Part shown: piece after piece, positions 24,162-33,110 of the stretch | Numbering within the stretch: position 1 is the first letter of the stretch | Layout: the number at the start of each line of letters is the position of its first letter | Source of the DNA: Mesorhizobium tamadayense | GTDB lineage: Bacteria; Pseudomonadota; Alphaproteobacteria; Rhizobiales; Rhizobiaceae | Direction: 5' to 3' | DNA: 64,000 nt | Assembly: GCF_003863365.1 (NCBI RefSeq) | Contig: NZ_RQXT01000038.1 | Span: forward strand, 1-64,000 | Notes under the pieces: generated by a model | Database searches by the model: none | Seen by the model: only the letters and a program-made list of their open reading frames with translations | What the model was told of the DNA's origin: nothing | Position numbers and translations under genes: made by a program

Positions 24162-26254
24162 GCAGCGTCCCCGGCGGATGCCTGACGCGCGCGCCAGCAG
24201 TGCCCGCCGATCCAGAGAAGCGCCAATGCCCAGCCGGTCTCGTCGGTGAGCGGCAGCGCCGCCACCAGGAGCACGCCGGCGGCGAAGGCGACGAGGCGTT
24301 CCCACCAGGCCATGCGGCGGGCGAGGAAACCGACGGCGGCGGCGCCCCAGAGCACGATGCCCATGCAGGCCTTGACGACGATGTAGGCGACCTCGACCGG
24401 GTAGCCGAACTGGGCGGCGATGGGGCCGGCATCCTGCAGCATCAGGGCCGGCGTATAGACGGCCATGAACGGCACGACGAAGCCGGCAATGGCGAGCTTG
24501 GTGGCCTGGATGCCGATCTTGAGGCCGCTTTCCCTGGCCATGGGCGCCGCGGCGAAGGCGGCAAGCGCCACCGGCGGGGTCAGGTCCGCCATGATGCCGA
24601 AATAGAAGACGAACATGTGGCTGACCAGCAGCGGCACGCCGAGCGACAGAAGCGCCGGGCCGGCGAGCGAGGAGGTGATGATGTAATTGGGGATGGTCGG
24701 GATGCCCATGCCGAGCACCAGGCAGGTGAGCATGGTGAGCAGCAGCGACAGGAAGAGATTGTTCTCGCCGATGGAGATGATCCAGCCGATGAAGGTCGAG
24801 GCGATGCCGGTCAGCGTCAGCGTGCCGATGACGACGCCGACGATGGCGCAGGCGATGCCGACCGGCAGCGCGTTCTTCGCCCCTTCGGCAAGCGAGTCGA
24901 CGCAGATGCGCAGCGTCTCGCGCCCGCCCTTGAAGGTGATGCAGGCGACGATGAGCGCGGCGATGACGAGGCTCAGGATGTTGACGCCGAAGCGCATGAA
25001 GGAGGATGCGGCAAGCCCAAGCGCCAGCCAGAAAACGACGCGGAAGGCGGACGGGCCGATCAAGGCCGCCAGCGGCGCGCCGAGGATCAGCACTATGGTC
25101 AGCGCCAGGCCCATGGTGCCGGCGAAGATCGGCGTGTAGCCGGCGAAGAGCAGGTAGACCAGCACGGCAAGCGGCAGCACCAGCGGCCAATGCTGCCGCA
25201 CCGCGTCCCATGGATCGGGCAGGTCCGCCTTGGCCATGCCGTGCAGATTCGCCTTGCCGGCCTCCAGATGCACCTGCCAGAAACAGGCGCCGAAATAGAG
25301 CAGCGCCGGAATGATCGCTGCCTTGACCACCTCGGCGTAAGGGATGTTCAGCGTCTCTGCCATGATGAAGGCGACCGCGCCCATCACCGGCGGCATGATC
25401 TGGCCGCCCATCGAGGAGGTCGCCTCGACGGCGCCGGCAAAAGCCGAGCGGAAGCCGAAGCGCTTCATCAGCGGAATGGTGAACTGGCCGCTGGCCACCA
25501 CATTGGCGACGCCGGAACCGGAAATGGTGCCCATCAGCGCCGAGGAGAGCACGCAGACCTGCGCCGGGCCGCCACGCCAGGAACCGACCAGGCCGAGCGC
25601 GAAATCGTTGAACAGCGCGATCATGCCGGCGCGTTCGAGGAAGGCGGCGAAGACGACGAAGATGAAGATGTAGGCGGCCGAAACATAGATCGGCGTGCCG
25701 TATATGCCTTCGGTGCCGTAGGCGAAGGTGTCGACAAGCTGCGCGAAATCGTAGCCGCGATGGATGAAGGGCGGCGGCAGGTGATTGCCGACGAAGCAAT
25801 AGGCGAGGAAGATGAAGGCGATGACCGCGAGCGGCAGCCCCATCAGCCGTCTTGCCGCTTCGAAGACGAGCACCACCAGCAGCGTGCCGACGATCAGGTC
25901 CGGCGTGGTGAGGAAGCCGGAGCGGCGGATGAGGTCGGTGTAGAAGATCCAGTTGTAGAGGCCGGTGCCGAAGCCAAGCATGCCGAGCGTCCAGAACGCG
26001 GCTTTCGCCGCGATGCCGGTGGCGCGCAGGTTGGCGATCAGGCCGAAGCCGAGCAGCAGCAGGAAGCCGACATGCATGGCGCGCACCACCTGGCTGGGCA
26101 GGCTGCCATAGGCGGCGATGTAGATCTGGAAGCTGGAAAAGGCGACGGCGATCAGGAAGGCCGCCTTGCCGGCAAGCCCCTCGCCGAAGCCCGGCGGCAG
26201 GCCTTCGAGAGGCTCTTCGACGGTCGGAGAAAGGACGGTGGGGGTCTCGGTCAT
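24158..26254 (-). CDS. TRAP transporter fused permease (4TM-12TM)
   Basis: This 698-aa protein is a TRAP permease in which the small DctQ-like and large DctM-like parts are fused, as is typical for TAXI-type systems. It is highly hydrophobic throughout. DctM-family segments include SGSGVANVVASGQFTIPLMKR, SSMGGQIMPPVMGAVAFIMAE, and LGMGIPTIPNYIITSSLAGPALL. It imports an organic acid or related solute using an ion gradient together with the TAXI binding protein encoded upstream (gene at 26416-27375). A palindromic repeat lies between the two. Confidence 0.93.
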   Translation of the reverse strand: MTETPTVLSPTVEEPLEGLPPGFGEGLAGKAAFLIAVAFSSFQIYIAAYGSLPSQVVRAMHVGFLLLLGFGLIANLRATGIAAKAAFWTLGMLGFGTGLYNWIFYTDLIRRSGFLTTPDLIVGTLLVVLVFEAARRLMGLPLAVIAFIFLAYCFVGNHLPPPFIHRGYDFAQLVDTFAYGTEGIYGTPIYVSAAYIFIFVVFAAFLERAGMIALFNDFALGLVGSWRGGPAQVCVLSSALMGTISGSGVANVVASGQFTIPLMKRFGFRSAFAGAVEATSSMGGQIMPPVMGAVAFIMAETLNIPYAEVVKAAIIPALLYFGACFWQVHLEAGKANLHGMAKADLPDPWDAVRQHWPLVLPLAVLVYLLFAGYTPIFAGTMGLALTIVLILGAPLAALIGPSAFRVVFWLALGLAASSFMRFGVNILSLVIAALIVACITFKGGRETLRICVDSLAEGAKNALPVGIACAIVGVVIGTLTLTGIASTFIGWIISIGENNLFLSLLLTMLTCLVLGMGIPTIPNYIITSSLAGPALLSLGVPLLVSHMFVFYFGIMADLTPPVALAAFAAAPMARESGLKIGIQATKLAIAGFVVPFMAVYTPALMLQDAGPIAAQFGYPVEVAYIVVKACMGIVLWGAAAVGFLARRMAWWERLVAFAAGVLLVAALPLTDETGWALALLWIGGHCWRARQASAGDAA

Positions 26255-26272
26255 TGGCGGGTTCCTGGCGGT

Positions 26273-26412
26273 GTCCCTCCCCCTTGAGGGCGAGGGTGCC
26301 GAGCGAAGCGAGGCGGGTGGGGTCGGTCCAGGCAGCGCGCGGCATGAACCGACCCCACCCGTCCATCCGCCTTCGGCGGCTGTCCACCCTCCCCTTGAGG
26401 GGGAGGGAGAGC
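26273..26412. repeat. Palindromic element inside the TRAP operon
   Basis: The outer ends read CCCTCCCCCTTGAGGG and its mirror CCCTTGAGGGGGAGGGAG. Inside, a perfect 14-bp stem pairs 26314-26327 (CGGGTGGGGTCGGT) with 26348-26361 across a 20-bp loop. It fills the gap between the TAXI and permease genes and could act as a processing or attenuation hairpin in the shared transcript. Confidence 0.7.
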
Positions 26413-26415
26413 TGC

Positions 26416-27375
26416 CTACTTCACCAACCCCTTCTCCTTGTAATATTTCTCCGCACCCGGATGCAGCGGCACCGGCATGCCGTCCAGCGCTTTGGCCGGA
26501 TCGATCGCCTTGGCGGCGGCGTGGGCGGCGGCGAGCTGGTCGAGATGCTCGAACAGCAGCTTGGTCATCTGATAGGCGGTCTCGTCGGAAACGTCGGCCC
26601 GGGTGACGAGGAAATTGCCCACCGCGGCGGTCGCAACGTCCTCCGTCTGGCCCTGATAGGTGCCCTTGGGGATGACCACCGACAGATAGGGCGAGCCGAT
26701 CTTGGCGACGTCTTCGGCCGGCACGGCCACGACATTGATCGGCACCGAGGTGGCGAGGTCGCGGATCGAGGCGACGCCGAGGCCCGCCGATTGCAGCGTG
26801 GCGTCGAGCTGACGGTTCTTGATCAGCTCGACCGATTCGGCGAAGGGCAGATATTCGACGCGTCCGAGGTCCTCATATTTCAGCCCGGCGGCGGCGAAGA
26901 TGGTGCGGGCGTTGAGCTCGGTGCCGGAGGCCGGTGCGCCGACCGACAGGCTCTTGCCCTTGAGGTCGGCAAGCGTCTTGATGCCGGATTCCTTGCTGGC
27001 GACGATCTGGATATAGTTGGGATAGATGGCGGCGATGCCGCGCAATTTGTCGAGCTTGCCGGGGAAGCCGGCCTCGGTGTTGCCTTCGGCGGCGAGCTTG
27101 ACGGAATCGCCGAGCGCGAAGGCAATTTCGCCCTTGCCCTGCTGCAGCAGGTTGAGGTTCTCGACCGATGCCTTCGTTGCCTGCACCTGGGTGCGGGCGC
27201 CTTCGATGCCCTTGCCGTAGATCTCGGACAGCGCGACGCCGAGCGGATAATAGACGCCCGACGTGCCGCCGGTCAGCACGTTGATGAATTCCTGCGCCCC
27301 GGCCGACATGGCTCCGAGGCCGAGCGACAATGCCAAAGCGCCGGCGGCAACAAATTTCGTCCTGAAATTGAGCAT
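26416..27375 (-). CDS. TAXI-family TRAP solute-binding protein
   Basis: This 319-aa periplasmic binding protein has an N-terminal signal peptide (about residues 1-27, ending MSAGAQ). The TAXI family start follows, EFINVLTGGTSGVYYPLGVAL, with the binding-loop pattern GGTxGxYxPxG. Later segments AGLGVASIRDLATSVPINVVAV and NFLVTRADVSDETAYQMTKLL are typical. It captures the solute for the fused permease encoded downstream. The start follows AGGAGGAAACC. Ligand unknown, although family members bind glutamate or related acids. Confidence 0.93.
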   Translation of the reverse strand: MLNFRTKFVAAGALALSLGLGAMSAGAQEFINVLTGGTSGVYYPLGVALSEIYGKGIEGARTQVQATKASVENLNLLQQGKGEIAFALGDSVKLAAEGNTEAGFPGKLDKLRGIAAIYPNYIQIVASKESGIKTLADLKGKSLSVGAPASGTELNARTIFAAAGLKYEDLGRVEYLPFAESVELIKNRQLDATLQSAGLGVASIRDLATSVPINVVAVPAEDVAKIGSPYLSVVIPKGTYQGQTEDVATAAVGNFLVTRADVSDETAYQMTKLLFEHLDQLAAAHAAAKAIDPAKALDGMPVPLHPGAEKYYKEKGLVK

Positions 27376-27558
27376 ACGGTTTCCTCCTCCTGAAACGGTC
27401 GCGCCGCGCCGCCTCCCCGGCGCGAAGCTAGGAGTTTAGACAGGAGGCGCCAAATGCCAACCCGCAATTGCAGCCATTAGACGAAGGGTTGAAGAGATGA
27501 CACGACGGCCGGCGGCTTGCACTGCGCGCTACAGGCGAGGAAAGATTTTCGCGGCGGT

Positions 27559-27587
27559 TGTCGAAATCGGCCACGGCCGCGCGACAT
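27559..27587 (+). promoter_or_regulatory. Candidate ECF42 promoter
   Basis: TGTCGA at 27559-27564 and CGAC at 27582-27585, separated by 17 bp, match the bipartite motif reported for ECF42 sigma factors (TGTCGA, then CGA/TC). The site lies just before a DGPF gene and its ECF42-like sigma factor, as expected for autoregulation. Confidence 0.65.
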
Positions 27588-27635
27588 AGGTCGGCCCGCG
27601 ACGACGCGGCCTTCGAGAAAAACGGGAGAAGACCC

Positions 27636-27998
27636 ATGCGATACATGCTTTTGATCTACAACGACGAAGCCGCGATGGCGAACGCGCCGCGTGACAAGAC
27701 CGAGCAGGTCCTCGCGGCCTACGGCGCCTATACGGAAGCGTTGAAGAAATCCGGCGCGTACCTCGCCGGCGAAAGGCTGCGCCCGACCCAGGCGGCCACC
27801 TCGATACGGCTGGCGGATGGCAAGACCAATGTGCTCGACGGCCCTTATGCGGATACCAAGGAGCAACTTGCCGGCTTCTACATGATCGAAGCGACCGACA
27901 TCGACACGGCCATGGAATGGGGCGCGCGTTGCCCGGCAGCCAGCACCGGCACGGTGGAGGTGCGGCCGATCTGGGAAATGACGGACTACCTGTCCTAG
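27636..27998 (+). CDS. DGPF/YCII-domain protein
   Basis: This 120-aa protein is of the YCII-related family. It starts MRYMLLIYNDEAAM and contains the eponymous DGPF-type motif as VLDGPYADTKEQLAGFYMIEA. Such proteins occur next to ECF42 sigma factors in many bacteria and are the main known targets of those sigma factors; their enzymatic role is unknown. The ATG at 27636 follows GGGAGAA. It is 13 bp upstream of the sigma factor gene, and a promoter of the ECF42 type precedes it. Confidence 0.92.
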   Translation: MRYMLLIYNDEAAMANAPRDKTEQVLAAYGAYTEALKKSGAYLAGERLRPTQAATSIRLADGKTNVLDGPYADTKEQLAGFYMIEATDIDTAMEWGARCPAASTGTVEVRPIWEMTDYLS

Positions 27999-28011
27999 AA
28001 GCGATCCCGTA

Positions 28012-29259
28012 ATGGACAATCGCCAGGAAATGGCGCGGGCGGCGGCAGAGGCGGCCGCCCGCCAGAGCTACGGCAAGCTGGTCGCCTATCTCGCGGCCAG
28101 GATGCGCGATGTCGCCGGCGCCGAGGACGCGCTGGCCGATGCGTTCGCCGCCGCGTTGGAGCGCTGGCCAAAGAGCGGCGTGCCCGAAAAACCGGAAGCC
28201 TGGCTGCTCGCCGTGGCGCGCCGGCGCGACGTCGATGCCGTGCGGCGGCGGCTGACCGGCGAGGCGGCCCGCGACCATCTGCAGCTGATTGCCGAAGAGG
28301 CGGAGGCGCGCATGACGAATGAGGATTTGCCTGACGAGCGGCTCAGGCTGATGTTTGCCTGCGCCCATCCGGCGATCGAACCGAGCGTGCGCGCGCCGCT
28401 GATCCTGCAGACCGTGCTAGGCTTCGACGCGGCGACCATCGCTTCGGCTTTCCTCATTTCGCCGGCGACGATGGGCCAGCGCCTGGTGCGCGCCAAGAAC
28501 CGCATCCGCGAGGCCGGCATCCCCTTCCGCGTGCCGGAGCGGGCCGAGCTTGGCGAAAGGCTCGGCGCCGTGCTGGAAGCGATCTATGCCACCTTTGCCG
28601 AGGGCTGGTCGGACCCGGCAGGCACCGAGACCAGACGGCGCAACCTTGCCAGCGAAGGCATCTGGCTCGGCCGGCTGGTCGCCTCGCTGATACCGGACGA
28701 ACCGGAAACGCTCGGGCTTCTGGCGCTGATGCTTTTCGCCGAAGCCCGGCGCGCGGCGCGGCGCAACCCCGAAGGCGACTTCGTGCCGTTGGCCGAGCAA
28801 GATACGGCGCTCTGGGACGACGCGCTGATTGACGAGGCGGAAGCGCTGCTGAGGCACGCTGCGGCCAGGGAAATCATCGGCCGCTATCAACTGGAAGCCG
28901 CGGTTCAGTCGGCGCACACGGCGCGACGGCGGAGCGGCAGCACCGACTGGGCGGCGATCCGCCAGCTTTACGATGCGCTGATGGCGATTGCCGGCTCGCC
29001 GGTGGTGGCGATCAACCGCGCCGTGGCGATCGCCGAAGCCGAGGGAGCGGCCGAGGGCCTTGCCGCGCTCGACGCGATCGGCGACGACAAGCGGCTTGCC
29101 GAGTACCAGCCCTATTGGGCGGCTCGGGCCGAGCTGTCGGCCAGGCTCGGCAGGACGGCCGAGGCCGCCGAAGCGTACGACCGGGCGATCGGTCTCGAGC
29201 GCGATCCGGCCTTGCGCGGTTTCCTGCAGTCGGAGCGGGCAAAGCTCGTTCGAAACTGA
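28012..29259 (+). CDS. ECF42-type sigma factor with TPR-like C-terminus
   Basis: This 415-aa RNA polymerase sigma factor has a sigma-2 region at about residues 20-85 (YGKLVAYLAARMRDVAGAED, ALADAFAAALERWPKSGVP) and a sigma-4 region at about 125-170 (FDAATIASAFLISPATMGQ, RLVRAKNRIREAGIPF). A long C-terminal domain of about 230 aa with TPR-like helices (DWAAIRQLYDALMAIAGSPV, AVAIAEAEGAAEGLAALDAI) marks the ECF42 group. These sigma factors lack a cognate anti-sigma factor, and the C-terminal domain is thought to control activity. The gene follows the DGPF gene in one operon. Confidence 0.92.
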   Translation: MDNRQEMARAAAEAAARQSYGKLVAYLAARMRDVAGAEDALADAFAAALERWPKSGVPEKPEAWLLAVARRRDVDAVRRRLTGEAARDHLQLIAEEAEARMTNEDLPDERLRLMFACAHPAIEPSVRAPLILQTVLGFDAATIASAFLISPATMGQRLVRAKNRIREAGIPFRVPERAELGERLGAVLEAIYATFAEGWSDPAGTETRRRNLASEGIWLGRLVASLIPDEPETLGLLALMLFAEARRAARRNPEGDFVPLAEQDTALWDDALIDEAEALLRHAAAREIIGRYQLEAAVQSAHTARRRSGSTDWAAIRQLYDALMAIAGSPVVAINRAVAIAEAEGAAEGLAALDAIGDDKRLAEYQPYWAARAELSARLGRTAEAAEAYDRAIGLERDPALRGFLQSERAKLVRN

Positions 29260-29270
29260 GACGAGGCCGC

Positions 29271-30251
29271 CTACGCCCCCAGCCCGTCGAACAGGATCGT
29301 CGAGAGATAGCGCTCGGCGAAGGACGGGATGACGACGACGAGGTTCTTGCCCTTGTTCTCCGGCCGCGAGCCGACGACGACCGCCGCCTGGAGCGCGGCG
29401 CCCGACGAGATGCCGACAGGCACGCCTTCAAGACGGGCGACGAGCCGGGCATTGGCGACCGAATCCTCGTTGGAGACCCTGACGATCTCGTCATAGATCG
29501 AGGTGTCGAGGATCTTTGGCGCGAAGCCAGCGCCGATGCCCTGGATCTTGTGCGGACCGGGCTGGCCGCCGGAGAGCACCGGCGAAGCTTCCGGCTCGAC
29601 CGCCACGACATGGACCGAAGGCTTGCGCTTCTTCAGCACCTGGCCGACGCCGGTGATGGTGCCGCCGGTGCCGATGCCGGCGACGAAGATGTCGACCTCG
29701 CCATTGGTGTCGTTCCAGATCTCCTCAGCCGTGGTGCGGCGGTGGATTTCCGGATTGGCCGGGTTCTCGAACTGCTGCGGGATGATGGCGTTGGGCAGCG
29801 TGGCGGCGAGCTCGTCGGCCTTGGCGATGGCGCCCTTCATGCCCTTCGGCCCTTCGGTGAGCACCAATTCGGCGCCGAGCAGGGCCAGCATCTTGCGGCG
29901 CTCGACCGACATGGTCTCCGGCATGGTCAGGATAAGCTTGTAGCCCTTGGCGGCGGCGGCGAACGCCAGCGCGATGCCGGTGTTGCCGGAGGTCGGCTCG
30001 ATCAGCGTGGTCTTGCCAGGCGAGATCTTGCCGGCCTCTTCCAGCGCCTCGATCATGGCGACGCCGATGCGGTCCTTGACCGAAGCGATCGGGTTGAAGA
30101 ATTCGAGCTTGGCCAGCACATTGGCGACGACGCCCTTTTCCCTGGCGAATTTGTCCAGCCGCACCAGCGGCGTGTCTCCAATCGTCTCGGTGATCGAGTT
30201 GAAGATGCGGCCGCGGCCGGGGACGCGCGCGGAGGTGACGGGCTTGTTCAT
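29271..30251 (-). CDS. cysK: Cysteine synthase A
   Basis: This 326-aa fold-type II PLP enzyme makes cysteine from O-acetylserine and sulfide. Key motifs are the PLP lysine in PIASVKDRIG, the substrate loop EPTSGNTGIALA, the phosphate-binding GIGTGGTITGVG and a C-terminal PVGISSGAALQAA. The ATG at 30251 follows GGGAG and gives the usual start (MNKPVTSARVPGRGRIFNSI). The frame extends upstream into noncoding sequence. The CBS gene at 59-61 kb is a separate paralogue with extra domains. Confidence 0.95.
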   Translation of the reverse strand: MNKPVTSARVPGRGRIFNSITETIGDTPLVRLDKFAREKGVVANVLAKLEFFNPIASVKDRIGVAMIEALEEAGKISPGKTTLIEPTSGNTGIALAFAAAAKGYKLILTMPETMSVERRKMLALLGAELVLTEGPKGMKGAIAKADELAATLPNAIIPQQFENPANPEIHRRTTAEEIWNDTNGEVDIFVAGIGTGGTITGVGQVLKKRKPSVHVVAVEPEASPVLSGGQPGPHKIQGIGAGFAPKILDTSIYDEIVRVSNEDSVANARLVARLEGVPVGISSGAALQAAVVVGSRPENKGKNLVVVIPSFAERYLSTILFDGLGA

Positions 30252-30436
30252 TGGTTTCGCTCCCAAGGCAATGGCACAGGTCGACAGAATAGGGCTTTCA
30301 GCCGCGCAAGATAGGCTGACAGCCGAAAATATCCGAGTGGGGCGGTTGCTGAAAACCACCCCTTGCCGGAAATGCATTTTCCGGATTGGCCCGTTTTCGG
30401 AATGGCTTGGCTGAAATGGGTGAGATCACGCACCAC

Positions 30437-30576
30437 GGTGTGTTGAGGTTCAGGTCAGGCCGAGCCGAGAATGGCGGTCTCCGAGAACCGGAGCGGAGCG
30501 TACTTAAAATACGTGAGCACCGGAAGCGCAGGAGACCACCGTTCGCAGGCCGGCCTCACCTGAATATCAGCACACC
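30437..30576. repeat. 140-bp imperfect palindrome between lysE and cysK
   Basis: The left arm (from GGTGTGTTGAGGTTCAGG at 30437) pairs with the right arm ending CCTGAATATCAGCACACC at 30576; inner arms include GCGGTCTCC pairing with GGAGACC. The top holds CGTA-CTTAAAA-TACG. It begins exactly at the lysE stop codon, so it could be a terminator, a structured RNA or a MITE. No gene lies in it. Confidence 0.75.
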
Positions 30577-31194
30577 TTACTGACGCGCCGCGATCGCCGC
30601 GGCTGCCCCCACCATGAAGCCGGCGGCGGTGCGGTTGAGCGCCTTCAGCGCGCGCGGCGACTTCAGGAACCAGCGTGCCTTGGCGGCCAGCACCAGATAA
30701 GGCACCAGCACCACGAACAGGACGACGACGGTAAGCGCGACGAGGATGCCGTAGTCCGCCAGCGTTATCGTCTTCAGGTCGACGATGGTCGGCGTTATGG
30801 CGAGATAGAAGATCATCGTCTTCGGGTTGCCGAGCGTCACCGTCAGTCCGGCGATGAAGCTCGCCATGAAGCCACCCTTGCCCTTCCGCGCCTCGACCGT
30901 TTCGGGCGAGATGCCGCTCGTCCAGAAGCGCCAGGCGAGGAAAGCGAGATAGGCGACGCCCGCCCATTTGATCGCAAGGAAGACCATGCCGAAGGTCTGC
31001 GCGACGAAGGCGAGGCCGAGCACCACGGCGGTGAGATAGGTGAGGTCGCCGAGCATGAGGCCGAACGACATCGCCAGCGACGAGCGGAAGCCGGAGCCGA
31101 GCGCGCGGGCGACAAGCGCCGTCACGCCGGGGCCTGGAATGGCGGCGGCGACGCCGAGGGCGGCGCTGTAAGCGAGAAATCCGGTGAGAGTCAT
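30577..31194 (-). CDS. LysE-family amino acid exporter
   Basis: This 205-aa membrane protein is of the LysE/RhtB translocator family, with about six helices. The N-terminal signature is present as AAIPGPGVTALVARALGSGF, followed by GLMLGDLTYLTAVVLGLAFV and NPKTMIFYLAITPT. It is expected to export amino acids or related compounds across the inner membrane; the substrate is unknown. The ATG at 31194 (MTLTGFLAY) gives the usual length; an upstream frame extension is unlikely. The 140-bp palindrome starts right at its stop codon. Confidence 0.9.
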   Translation of the reverse strand: MTLTGFLAYSAALGVAAAIPGPGVTALVARALGSGFRSSLAMSFGLMLGDLTYLTAVVLGLAFVAQTFGMVFLAIKWAGVAYLAFLAWRFWTSGISPETVEARKGKGGFMASFIAGLTVTLGNPKTMIFYLAITPTIVDLKTITLADYGILVALTVVVLFVVLVPYLVLAAKARWFLKSPRALKALNRTAAGFMVGAAAAIAARQ

Positions 31195-31278
31195 GGTTCG
31201 AGGCCCGAGATCAGAATGCCTTGTTGCATGAAACCGAACGGGACTGAATTCCCTGGAGATTGGATTCGATTGCGCCAG

Positions 31279-31425
31279 CCCCCTCATCCGACCGAGCTTC
31301 GCTCGGCCACCTTCTCCCCACGGGGAGAAGAGGTTAAGTGCCGGCGCTGCGACCTCCTCTCCCCTCGGGGTGAGGTCGGTTTGCCCCGAATTGCCTTCGC
31401 AATTCGGGGCAATCCGGGTGAGGGG
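31279..31425. repeat. Palindromic element of the CCTCTCCCC type
   Basis: CACCTTCTCCCCACGGGGAG and CCTCTCCCCTCGGGGTGAGG are two hairpins, followed by a third, GCCCCGAATTGCC-TTC-GCAATTCGGGGC. The outer ends CCCCTCATCCG and CGGGTGAGGGG are complementary. This is a common rhizobial intergenic element, related to but distinct from family B. It ends exactly at the stop codon of the dehydrogenase gene. Confidence 0.75.
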
Positions 31426-32790
31426 TCAGGACCGGCCGTCGCCGTAAGTGACACGCCAGATGGTGCCGTTGCCGTCCTCGGTCAGGATCAGCGCGCCGTC
31501 CTTCGCCACCGCTACACCGGCGGGCCGGCCCCAGACCGCATCCTCCGCAATGACGAAGCCGGTGGCGAAGTCCTCGTACTCGCCGGTCGGCTTGCCGTCC
31601 TTGAATTTCAGCCGCACCACCTTGTAGCCGGTGCGGGCATTGCGATTCCATGAGCCGTGCAAGGTGACGAAGGCGTCGCCCTTGTAGTCGGCCGGGAAGT
31701 CGCCGCCTTCATAGAAGGCCATGTTGAGCGGCGCCGAATGCGCCTGGATCAGCACGTCCGGCATCGTGACCTTGCCGGCAAGGTCGGGTCGCGCGCCCTT
31801 GTGGCGCGGATCCTCGTTGTCGCCGATATAGTACCAGGGCCAGCCATAGAAGGCGCCGTCCTTGACGGTCGTGGCGTATTCGAAAGGCACGTTGTCACCG
31901 AGCTCGTCGCGTTCGTTGACGACGCACCAGAGCGCGCCTGTTGCCGGTTGCACGGTCATGCCCGAGCAGTTGCGCAGGCCGGTGGCGACAGTGCGTCCGT
32001 TCTTGCCGTCGGGGTCGAAGGCGAGCACGTCGGCGCGGCCGGCCTCCGAGCCCCACGCAGCGCCGAGCGGTTTCGACTTCACCCATCGATCGAGACCGCC
32101 TTTGGGCCTCGATCCTATATCCTCTGCGGTGTTCGAGCCGGAGCCGACCGACAGATGGAGCGTCTTGCCATCCGGCGAGAAGGCTATGTCGCGGGTCCAG
32201 TGGTAACTGGCCGGGATTTCGGCGACTATGGTTTCCGGTTCGCCGGATGCCTTGAGGTCGCCGTCGCGATAGGGAAAGCGAACCACGCTGTCGCTGTTGG
32301 CGACATAGACCCATTGCGGCTTGTCTCCCGGGGGGTAGAAGGCAATGCCGTAGGGCTGGCTGAGGTCCTCGGCGAAGATGGATTTTTCGGCAGGTTTCGC
32401 GCTGCCCGCGGCTAGACGATAGACGCGGATCCGGTTGGCTTCGCCGTCTGCGACGAAGAGATCGCCGTTCGGCGCCACGCGCACGACGCGCGGATTTTCT
32501 ATGCCGGAGGCAATCAGTTCCGCCGAAAAGCCGGGCGGCAATGTCGGCTTCGCGCCTTGCGGGCGATCGGCCAGGCCGGGAGCGTTCGATGCCAACCTGC
32601 CGATGCGGGGAGACGGCTGGTCATCCGGCCTGATCAGCCGGCGCACGCCGGGCCGGTCGGCCTGCCAGTCGCCGAAGGCCTCCTCGCCTGTCAGCAGGGG
32701 CTGGTCGGCGGCCTGCTGCGCGAAGGCACCGGAGGCCAGGAGAAGGGCAAGAGGCGCAAGGCCGGCGATCCGTATCATGCTGTTCTCCAT
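31426..32790 (-). CDS. Periplasmic PQQ-dependent sugar dehydrogenase-like protein
   Basis: This 454-aa protein has a signal peptide (about residues 1-25, ending SGAFAQ) and a six-bladed propeller of the sorbosone/glucose dehydrogenase family. Family segments include LPPGFSAELIASGIENPRVV, NGDLFVADGEANRIRV and LRNCSGMTVQPATGALWCVV. The middle VNERDELGDNVPFEYATTV and the C-terminal WNRNARTGYKVVRLKF also match. It probably oxidises a sugar or aldehyde in the periplasm using PQQ; PQQ use is inferred from the family. It is a single-gene unit and its stop codon abuts a palindromic element. Confidence 0.88.
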   Translation of the reverse strand: MENSMIRIAGLAPLALLLASGAFAQQAADQPLLTGEEAFGDWQADRPGVRRLIRPDDQPSPRIGRLASNAPGLADRPQGAKPTLPPGFSAELIASGIENPRVVRVAPNGDLFVADGEANRIRVYRLAAGSAKPAEKSIFAEDLSQPYGIAFYPPGDKPQWVYVANSDSVVRFPYRDGDLKASGEPETIVAEIPASYHWTRDIAFSPDGKTLHLSVGSGSNTAEDIGSRPKGGLDRWVKSKPLGAAWGSEAGRADVLAFDPDGKNGRTVATGLRNCSGMTVQPATGALWCVVNERDELGDNVPFEYATTVKDGAFYGWPWYYIGDNEDPRHKGARPDLAGKVTMPDVLIQAHSAPLNMAFYEGGDFPADYKGDAFVTLHGSWNRNARTGYKVVRLKFKDGKPTGEYEDFATGFVIAEDAVWGRPAGVAVAKDGALILTEDGNGTIWRVTYGDGRS

Positions 32791-32923
32791 GGTTTGCGCC
32801 TGCGCGTCATGCTTAGAAACAGCTAGTTTCTCGACATGGGGATTCTGAACGGCTGCAGGCTTGCCGGGTTCACCATCGATGAACGATCGCAGACGTGCGC
32901 GACTACCTGAACCCTCCCCGACG

Positions 32924-33110
32924 TGTCATCCCTGGGCGAAGCAGGAGCGAAGCTCCGTCGCGGAGACCCTGGGACCCATTCCGTGACCTCGACCAAAGGG
33001 AGCGGCGGAGCAGAATTCTGCACCGTCGCAATACTTCCAAGTCACGGCATGGATCCCGGGGTCTGCGCCGCGTCGCTTCGCTCCTTGCTCCGCCCCAGGA
33101 TGACGAAGCT
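32924..33110. repeat. Family A composite palindrome, full copy
   Basis: The left arm starts GTCATCCCTGGGCGAAGCAG, a central GCAGAATTCTGC lies at 33010-33021, and the right arm (CATGGATCCCGGGGTCTGCG) runs to GGATGACGAAG. The arms are in opposite orientation. It occupies most of the 460-bp gap between the sugar dehydrogenase gene and the small gene at 33254; I see no gene in the gap. Confidence 0.85.

Noticed and set aside
24200..26287. 695-codon open frame opposite the TRAP permease
   Set aside because: Antisense to a strongly supported permease; the translation is Gly/Asp/Arg/His-rich, typical of shadows.
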